42,230 bases of DNA from Lysobacteraceae bacterium. GTDB lineage: Bacteria > Pseudomonadota > Gammaproteobacteria > Xanthomonadales > Xanthomonadaceae. Below are positions 36,834 through 42,230 of the stretch, one piece after another; the first letter of the stretch is position 1, and each line of letters starts with the position of its first letter. A model generated the notes under the pieces. That model was not told where the DNA came from. It saw only the letters and a program-made list of their open reading frames with translations, and did no database searches. The translations under genes and the position numbers were made by a program. The DNA is taken from NCBI GenBank assembly GCA_030681035.1, contig JAUXUI010000101.1:1-42230 (forward strand). Reading direction: 5' to 3'.

Positions 36834-39620
36834 CTAATCCGTTGCTTGCGGCATCACGTGTGGCGCGCGCAGCCATTGGCTCATGTCGGCTTCAGACAAG
36901 GGCTTGCTGAACAAATAGCCTTGAAACTCATCACAACCTTGTTGCTGCAGTGCTCGCATTTGTTCGTAGGTTTCCACTCCTTCGGCCACCACCGACATGT
37001 TCAGTGCATGCCCCAAGCCGATGATGACCTGGGTCAACTCACGCGTGGTGCTGTCGCTGAGCATGGTCTGCACGAAGCTGCGGTCGATTTTGAGGTGTTG
37101 CACCGGGAAGCGGGTGAGGTAATGCAGGTTGGAGAACCCGGTGCCGAAATCATCCACCGCCAACCGGATGCCGCTGCGCTCGAACAGGGTGAATGCCTCG
37201 CGCAGCGTTTCAGTATCGCGCATCAATGCCGACTCGGTCAGCTCAAGCTCCAGGCGCTGCGGGGGCCAGTTGGTTGCGGCGCAGATGCGCAGCACACGCT
37301 CGGCAAAGTCTGGGTCGCGCAGTTGCACCGCCGAAACATTGACTGCCATGCGCTCGAACGGCAATCCCTTGGCAGCCCATGCCGCTGCTTGTCGGCAGGC
37401 TTCGGACAACACCCAATCGCCGATCGGAATGATCTCGCCACTGTCTTCGGCCACCGCGATGAACTCGTCCGGTGGGCGTGATTCACCGCTTGCCGTGGTC
37501 CAGCGCAACAGAGCTTCGATACCGACCGCAGCCCCAGTTTTCATGTTGACCGTGGGCTGATACACCAGCCGGAACTCATCGCGGCGCAACGCCGTACGCA
37601 ACTCGTTTTCCACAGTGAGGCGGCGTTGCACGCGCTCAAGGAACGCGTCGGTATAAAACTGGAACGTATTGCGTCCCAGATCTTTTGCAGCGTACATGGC
37701 GGTGTCGGCAGCGCGCATCAGATCATCCAGATCGGTGCTCGATTCATTCCACAAGGCAATACCGATGCTGGCACCGATATGCAGGTCTACACCTGCCAAG
37801 GTGATGGGCTCTTGCAGCGAGGTGAGGATTTTTCGGGCGACGATGGCGGCGTCGTCTGGGCGGCGGATATCACGTAGCAAAATCAGAAACTCGTCACCAC
37901 TGAGCCGGCCGATGACATCGTGCGAGCGCACGCAGGCGCGCAGACGGCCACCCACTTCAAACAGCAGTTGATCACCGATGGCGTGCCCCATCGAATCATT
38001 GACGTTCTTGAAACGGTCCAGATCGATGAACAGCAATGCCAGCATGGCTTTGCTGCGGCGGGCATCATTGATCGCATCGCGTGCGCGTTGGTGGAACAAA
38101 AACCGGTTAGGCAGGCCAGTGAGTGAGTCGTAGTGCGCCAGTTGCTCGATGCGCTCGCCGGCTTCGTGTTCCTCGGTGATGTCCTGTATCAGCCCAACCA
38201 CGCGATGGGGGATGTCGTTTTCGTATTCCAGCTCGGCAGCGCAACGTACCCATACCCGTCGGCCGTCGGGTGTAAACAGCGCCAGCTCCAGGTCGTTCAC
38301 CGGCATGCCGGTGGCAATCACCTGCGCTATGGCATCCTCCAGCCGTTCACGCGAGGTGGATTCGTACATCGCCTTGACTTCGGCTTTGGTCAGGGGAGTA
38401 CCAAGTGGCAAGCCAATGATGTGATAAACCTGATCGGTCCATTGCACCTCCTCGCTGGCGATCATCCACTCATAGCCGCCGATTTTTCCCATTGATGAAA
38501 TCTGCGCCAGCATCTTGCTGTTCCAGCGGCTTTGCGCCTCGTTCTCGCGTTGTTCGGTGATGTCCTGCACCACGCCGATCAGGCGTGGCCAGCCGCCCTC
38601 GTCGCGCAATACTTCGGCGCGTGCCGCGATCCAGCGGTGGCTGCCATCGGCGCGTACGAACTCCAGTTCCAGATCGTAGGGGGCGCCGGTTTCCAGCGAC
38701 TTTTCCAATGCGGCATTCAAGCGTTCCTGCGATTCGGGCGTGTACAGCTTGAGGTGGTTGGCTCGATCATGCTGGCTTGCGCTCTTGCTCAACCCGTAGA
38801 TGCGATACATCTGCTCTGACCACCATGAAACGTCGGCAATCGGGTCGTAGGCCCAACTGCCAATCTTGCCGACCGCCTGTGCCTTTTGCAGCAGCGCCTC
38901 GTGCTCGCGCAGGCGCGCTTCCAACTCCTTGTAGGCAGTGATGTCCTGGGTCGAAATCAACATCCGCTGCGGCGTGCCATCGGCCTGCCAGCTCATCACG
39001 TGGCCGCGGTCCGCCACCCAGCACCATCGGCCATCACGGGTGCGCAGGCGATGCTCGCATTCAAACAGATTGCCTTCGCCGGACAGGCAACGCGCCAGCG
39101 TGGCGTTGACCCGCTCCAGATCATCCGGGTGGACACGCGACAGCCATTCATCACTGGCATCGCTCAGTTCGCCGGGGGTATAGCCGACGATGCCCAGCCA
39201 GTTGCGCGAGTAGGTGATGCGGCCCCTTGCCATGTCCCAGTCGCAGATACCGGCGTCGCTGAGTTCCTGCGCCTGTTGCAGCGGTTCGAAGTTTCCTGCC
39301 GAGCTGTTCTCGATGCTTGCTGCCAGGGTGGAGAAAGTGAAGGCAAGCAACTGGCCGCTGGTATCGCTCACCGCACGCATTTCGCAGTGCAGTTGCTGGT
39401 CGTCGATTTCCAGCGTGTCATCCAGTACGCGATCCGGGTGTTGTTGCAGCGATGCGCGCCAGCCAGCAAGCGCTTCGCGCAATGCTGTGCCATCAATCTC
39501 TGGTATCAGCCGCTGTACCGCAGCACTGTGCCCCAATACTGCACCATCAGGCGCGAAGATGATGACGCCTCGCCGAAAGGGGTGCAGGAGTACGCTTCTG
39601 GCAATTGCCAAATCCATCAT
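36834..39620 (-). CDS. Multi-PAS GGDEF-EAL c-di-GMP signalling protein
   Basis: 928 residues, cytoplasmic (no membrane helix seen). A degenerate N-terminal PAS-like part is followed by three PAS/PAC units (about 115-240, 245-370 and 370-490, with GIVGYTPGELSDAS, WSEQMYRIYGLSKS and WTDQVYHIIGLPLG). The GGDEF domain has the variant signature SGDEF (near residue 574), five residues after an RSHD inhibitory-site motif (RxxD). The EAL domain is complete: GIEALLRW (near 701), NVSAVQLRD, LELTESALMRD, VDDFGTGFSNL, LKIDRSFV, AEGVET and GYLFSKPL. Phosphodiesterase activity is likely; SGDEF occurs in active cyclases too, so a dual function cannot be excluded. A single gene, convergent to the two-component operon. 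Confidence 0.92.
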   Translation of the reverse strand: MMDLAIARSVLLHPFRRGVIIFAPDGAVLGHSAAVQRLIPEIDGTALREALAGWRASLQQHPDRVLDDTLEIDDQQLHCEMRAVSDTSGQLLAFTFSTLAASIENSSAGNFEPLQQAQELSDAGICDWDMARGRITYSRNWLGIVGYTPGELSDASDEWLSRVHPDDLERVNATLARCLSGEGNLFECEHRLRTRDGRWCWVADRGHVMSWQADGTPQRMLISTQDITAYKELEARLREHEALLQKAQAVGKIGSWAYDPIADVSWWSEQMYRIYGLSKSASQHDRANHLKLYTPESQERLNAALEKSLETGAPYDLELEFVRADGSHRWIAARAEVLRDEGGWPRLIGVVQDITEQRENEAQSRWNSKMLAQISSMGKIGGYEWMIASEEVQWTDQVYHIIGLPLGTPLTKAEVKAMYESTSRERLEDAIAQVIATGMPVNDLELALFTPDGRRVWVRCAAELEYENDIPHRVVGLIQDITEEHEAGERIEQLAHYDSLTGLPNRFLFHQRARDAINDARRSKAMLALLFIDLDRFKNVNDSMGHAIGDQLLFEVGGRLRACVRSHDVIGRLSGDEFLILLRDIRRPDDAAIVARKILTSLQEPITLAGVDLHIGASIGIALWNESSTDLDDLMRAADTAMYAAKDLGRNTFQFYTDAFLERVQRRLTVENELRTALRRDEFRLVYQPTVNMKTGAAVGIEALLRWTTASGESRPPDEFIAVAEDSGEIIPIGDWVLSEACRQAAAWAAKGLPFERMAVNVSAVQLRDPDFAERVLRICAATNWPPQRLELELTESALMRDTETLREAFTLFERSGIRLAVDDFGTGFSNLHYLTRFPVQHLKIDRSFVQTMLSDSTTRELTQVIIGLGHALNMSVVAEGVETYEQMRALQQQGCDEFQGYLFSKPLSEADMSQWLRAPHVMPQATD

Positions 39621-39747
39621 TGCGGGCTCGTTGGCTACCGGTATGGGCCTACAGCTTAACCGCTTGCAATGTTTATGCCACAGCGGCGGGTTCGGGATGT
39701 CCGGGATTGCATGGGATTACACGCGGGATTACACGAGGCCCGAGTCC

Positions 39748-39778
39748 GTAGGATGGGTAGAGCGTAGCGAAACCCATC
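39748..39778 (+). repeat. 31-bp repeat, copy 3
   Basis: GTAGGATGGGTAGAGCGTAG then CGAAACCCATC, one base (T for C at position 18) from the two copies at 31003 and 31164. A dispersed intergenic element of unknown function. Confidence 0.75.
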
Positions 39779-39877
39779 AAAAGCTGAGAGATGAACGCTG
39801 CCCCACAACGCGCCAAGTCTTCACTATTTGCACGGTGTAACTCACAAGCAAAGCTTTCACCGTCCTGCGGCCGAAGA

Positions 39878-39903
39878 GGCCCTTTTCAGGGCGGAAAAGG
39901 GCC
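39878..39903. repeat. Perfect 10-bp stem-loop
   Basis: GGCCCTTTTC (39878-39887), six-base loop AGGGCG, GAAAAGGGCC (39894-39903). It is about 225 bases downstream of the serine hydrolase stop on that gene's strand and could work as a terminator-like structure, but there is no T run; it may be part of a larger repeat. Confidence 0.45.
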
Positions 39904-40100
39904 GAAAACGCCTTGCGCCGGGCGCACGTCGGTGCGGCTCCTGCTTCGCCTGTGCCCTGCGCTACTTGTCCGCTTTTTCGTTTCATCCCACTGCACCGTT
40001 GCGACAACTGTCGCCCACAGGGTGGGCTCCTACAGGTGAGCGCTACAGCTTGTCTGTAGGAGCTCACCCTGTGAGCGACCGATCGACCGAATCCCGAGCC

Positions 40101-41255
40101 CTACCGCATCGCGGCCAGCACCCGGGTAATCACGCCGGCCAGATCGGGCACCCAGCGCAACACCACCACCAGGTCGTTGGTGCGATCGACATAGATGTAG
40201 TGGCCACCAAAGCCGGCTGCCCAGAAAGCCGATTCGGGTGCTGCAGGTATCGCCTTGCGCCCGCTATTGAGCCACCACAGGTGGCCGTATTCGGGATTGG
40301 CGATGCTGGCCGTGGTTGCCTGCTTGAACCAGTCCTCAGCAATCAGCTGGCGCTCGCCCCAGCGGCCATCGCGCAGCGCCAGCAAGCCGAAACGGGCGTG
40401 ATCGAGGGTGTTGATGAACAGGCCGCCGCCAAAATGGCCGCCGCCGGAGACCGATTCGATCGGTTTGCCATCGATCAGTACGGTGGAATTGCGATAGCCA
40501 TGCCAGCGCCAGCTCGTCGATGCACCGATCGGGCCCATGATGCGTTGCTGCAACACCTCGGGCAGCGGCTGCTTGAACACCTGTGCCAAGGCATAGGCGA
40601 GCAGGTTCACCCGCACGTCGTTGTACTTGAAGCGGGTGCCGGGCGCGCTGAGCGGTCGCTTCGGCCAGTCGGCGGGGGTGGCGCCCTCGGGGCGGTCGGC
40701 CCAGTCCGGGGTATCAAACAGGCTGCCCTGCCAGTCCGAGGTCTGCTGCAACAAGTGTTGCCAGGTGATTGCGCCGTTGTGCTTGCCGCTGAAATGGCCG
40801 TCGCTGATGTAGCGCGATACCGGGTCGTGAACGCTTTTGATGCGGCCATCGGCAAGTGCAACGCCGACCAGCGTGGACAAATAGCTCTTGACTGCCGAGA
40901 AGGTCATGTCGGCGCGTTCAAGATCGCCCCACTGCGCGGCGATGGTGCCGTGGCGGATCACCAGACCGGCACTACCGACGCGATCGCGGGTGGGCCCGAG
41001 CACGCGGTAGTTCGGTTCACGCGCAACGTAGGCGTCAAGCAACACCTGATGCATGTCGGCGGGCGTGACTACCGCCTTGTCTTGCGCGTAGGCCACTGCC
41101 GCAGCCAGTGCCTGCGGGTCGAAGCCCAGTTCGGCCGGCGCCTTGTGCGCCCAGTCGCCGGCTGGTGGTACGTACTCGGCAGCCCAAACCGGCGCCAGTG
41201 CAACCAGCGCCAGCAGCAATGCTGTTTGCAGCCTGTGACGAAGTATCAGCGTCAT
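40101..41255 (-). CDS. Exported beta-lactamase-fold serine hydrolase
   Basis: 384 residues from the ATG at 41255, with AAGGA ten bases upstream; the signal peptide LLLALVALAPVWAA ends near residue 27. Class C beta-lactamase/EstB fold: nucleophile in SAVKSYLS (SxxK), KYNDVRVNLLAYAL (YxN-like), and FGGHYIYVDR in the position of the KTG/HxG strand. Also GWLGHLWWLN-like GHLWWLNSG. Family members are esterases, D-aminopeptidases or acyl hydrolases rather than resistance enzymes, and the DWQGSLFDTPDWADRPEG stretch is typical of the esterase-like group. Periplasmic. Ends the downstream part of an apparent two-gene run with the alpha/beta hydrolase, 21 bases apart. Confidence 0.85.
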   Translation of the reverse strand: MTLILRHRLQTALLLALVALAPVWAAEYVPPAGDWAHKAPAELGFDPQALAAAVAYAQDKAVVTPADMHQVLLDAYVAREPNYRVLGPTRDRVGSAGLVIRHGTIAAQWGDLERADMTFSAVKSYLSTLVGVALADGRIKSVHDPVSRYISDGHFSGKHNGAITWQHLLQQTSDWQGSLFDTPDWADRPEGATPADWPKRPLSAPGTRFKYNDVRVNLLAYALAQVFKQPLPEVLQQRIMGPIGASTSWRWHGYRNSTVLIDGKPIESVSGGGHFGGGLFINTLDHARFGLLALRDGRWGERQLIAEDWFKQATTASIANPEYGHLWWLNSGRKAIPAAPESAFWAAGFGGHYIYVDRTNDLVVVLRWVPDLAGVITRVLAAMR

Positions 41256-41276
41256 CGTGCGTCCTTCAATCATCGT

Positions 41277-42044
41277 TTACGCGGTTCGCTCAAGGTAACG
41301 CTCCGCCCAGGCAGCAATCACATTGGCAACATACTCGGCATCCTCCTTGCGTGACAACAGGTGATCGGCATTTTCCAGCGACACGAAGCTCTTGGGGTGT
41401 TTGGCGGCAGCAAAAATCTGCGCGGCGTTTTCAACGCCTACCGTGGTATCCACCGGCGAATGAAATACCAGCAGCGCCTTGCGCAGCTTGCCGATGCGTT
41501 CAAACTGCGGCTGGCTGCGGATATCTTCGATAAAGTCGCGGCTGATGCGGAACGGCCGCCCTGACAATTGCACCTCGACCGTGCCTTCTGCCTCGATCTG
41601 CTCGATATGCGCGTCAAACAAATGCGCGACGTGGCTGGGGTCGCTGGGCGCCGCGATGGTGATTACGCCCTTCACCTCGGCAATGCCGCTGGCGGCGGCC
41701 AGCACCGCCGCACCGCCGAGGCTGTGCCCGATCAGCAGGTCGGGCGCACGCAGGGTGCTGCGCATATGCGCAGCTGCGGCCAGCAGATCGGCCACGTTAG
41801 AGCTGAAATTGGTGTTGGCGAACTCGCCTTCGCTGGCGCCGATGCCGGTGAAGTCAAACCGCAATACCGCAATGCCATGACGGGTGAGGCCTTGCGCGAT
41901 CCGCCGCGCGGCAAAGATATTTTTGCCGCAGGTGAAGCAGTGGGCAAACAACGCGCAGGCCCAAGGTTCGCCATCGGGCATTTCCAGCAAGGCGGAAAGC
42001 TGCTCGCCCTGGGCGTTGGGGAAGTCGAAGCGTTGTGACGGCAT
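41277..42044 (-). CDS. Alpha/beta hydrolase of the OsmC-partner type
   Basis: 255 residues from the ATG at 42044, with AAGGAG eight bases upstream. MPSQRFDFPNAQGEQLSALL, ALFAHCFTCGKNIFAARRIA and VLRFDFTGIGASEGEFANTNF are the hallmark segments of the hydrolase half of alpha/beta hydrolase-OsmC fusion proteins. The nucleophile elbow is IGHSLGGAAVLAAA; Asp in SPVDTTVGVENA and His in ENADHLLSRKEDA complete the triad. Cytoplasmic, small ester or acyl substrate unknown. The OsmC half is absent: the protein ends after WAERYLERTA and the next gene is the serine hydrolase. Stand-alone versions exist, so this need not be a truncation. Confidence 0.88.
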   Translation of the reverse strand: MPSQRFDFPNAQGEQLSALLEMPDGEPWACALFAHCFTCGKNIFAARRIAQGLTRHGIAVLRFDFTGIGASEGEFANTNFSSNVADLLAAAAHMRSTLRAPDLLIGHSLGGAAVLAAASGIAEVKGVITIAAPSDPSHVAHLFDAHIEQIEAEGTVEVQLSGRPFRISRDFIEDIRSQPQFERIGKLRKALLVFHSPVDTTVGVENAAQIFAAAKHPKSFVSLENADHLLSRKEDAEYVANVIAAWAERYLERTA

Positions 42045-42113
42045 TGCGCACTCCTTTGATCGGCTTGGTGACCACTATACGACCGCAGGCAGGCGCGGCA
42101 GTTGCATGCAGGG

Positions 42114-42224
42114 CTCGGGACCTCGGGACCTCGGGACCTCGGGACCTCGGGACCTCGGGACCTCGGGACCTCGGGACCTCGGGACCTCGGGACCTCGGGA
42201 CCTCGGGACCTCGGGACCTCGGGA
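42114..42224. repeat. Octanucleotide tandem repeat at the window edge
   Basis: The unit CCTCGGGA is repeated 13 complete times without a change at 42121-42224, preceded by a partial CTCGGGA. The period of 8 makes all three frames readable (an Arg-Gly-Pro-Glu-type repeat on the minus strand), but no gene start is attached. It is 70 bases upstream of the alpha/beta hydrolase ATG. Copy number could vary by slippage, or the array may be longer than shown because the sequence ends six bases later. Confidence 0.9.
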
Positions 42225-42230
42225 CCACAA

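Larger units (their letters stand above)
39621..40100. other. 480-bp intergenic stretch of repeats, no gene
   Basis: It holds the third 31-bp repeat (39748-39778), a perfect 10-bp stem GGCCCTTTTC/GAAAAGGGCC at 39878-39903 with loop AGGGCG, and a REP pair at 40010-40079 (GTCGCCCACAGGGTGGGCTC, then TGTAGGAGCTCACCCTGTGA in the opposite sense). The open frames crossing it look like repeat read-through. Promoters of the PAS-GGDEF-EAL gene must lie in its first part. Confidence 0.6.

Noticed and set aside
40101-41255. Antibiotic-resistance beta-lactamase
   Set aside because: It has the SxxK fold, but the YxN and KTG regions and overall segments fit the esterase-like relatives, not AmpC.
42114-42224. 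CRISPR array
   Set aside because: The repeat unit is 8 bases with no spacers, so it is a simple tandem repeat.

Overview
The window looks like chromosomal DNA of a high-GC gammaproteobacterium of the Xanthomonadales/Lysobacterales (Rhodanobacteraceae or Lysobacteraceae type). This is inferred from gene content: a Grx-rhodanese fusion, an S9B dipeptidyl peptidase IV, TonB-dependent glycan uptake with 'tryptophan halogenase' genes and an SSS transporter, and many REP-like palindromes. No rRNA, tRNA, CRISPR array or phage was seen.

Layout. 1-4802: a truncated cold-shock domain fragment, a small membrane protein, then a cytoplasmic hybrid histidine kinase (PAS-HisKA-HATPase-REC-Hpt) followed by a REC-EAL c-di-GMP phosphodiesterase, probably one signalling module. 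4920-6767: a lower-GC type II restriction-modification operon, a D12-class adenine methyltransferase followed by an EcoRI-like endonuclease. 6830-9639: two translationally coupled exported amidohydrolases. The second has lost the HxH metal motif and carries a 144-bp in-frame insertion that looks like a miniature inverted-repeat element. 9737-11072: AMP nucleosidase, REP elements and a small lipoprotein.

11297-25600 is a polysaccharide utilisation locus, probably for a beta-glucan. It holds an SGNH hydrolase, a LacI regulator, a TonB-dependent receptor, a GH3 exo-glucanase/beta-glucosidase lipoprotein, a GH30 hydrolase, two flavin-dependent halogenase-family enzymes on opposite strands, and a sodium/sugar symporter. 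A shared 12-base sequence (TGACAGCGTTGT) lies upstream of both the receptor and the symporter, with a related near-palindrome close to the receptor start. These are candidate operators for the LacI protein and would join the two convergent arms into one regulon. The receptor would import oligosaccharides, GH3 and GH30 would cut them, and the symporter would take up the sugar. What two apparently intact halogenases do here is unknown, and this is the most intriguing part of the window.

26182-42044: housekeeping and accessory genes. These are Grx-rhodanese, an LpxH-like phosphoesterase, glnE, dipeptidyl peptidase IV, ubiA, an OmpR/EnvZ-type two-component pair, a PAS-GGDEF-EAL protein, a beta-lactamase-fold serine hydrolase and an alpha/beta hydrolase. 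Intergenic spaces here are full of REP-type palindromes and a 31-bp repeat. The window ends in about 14 copies of an 8-bp tandem repeat.
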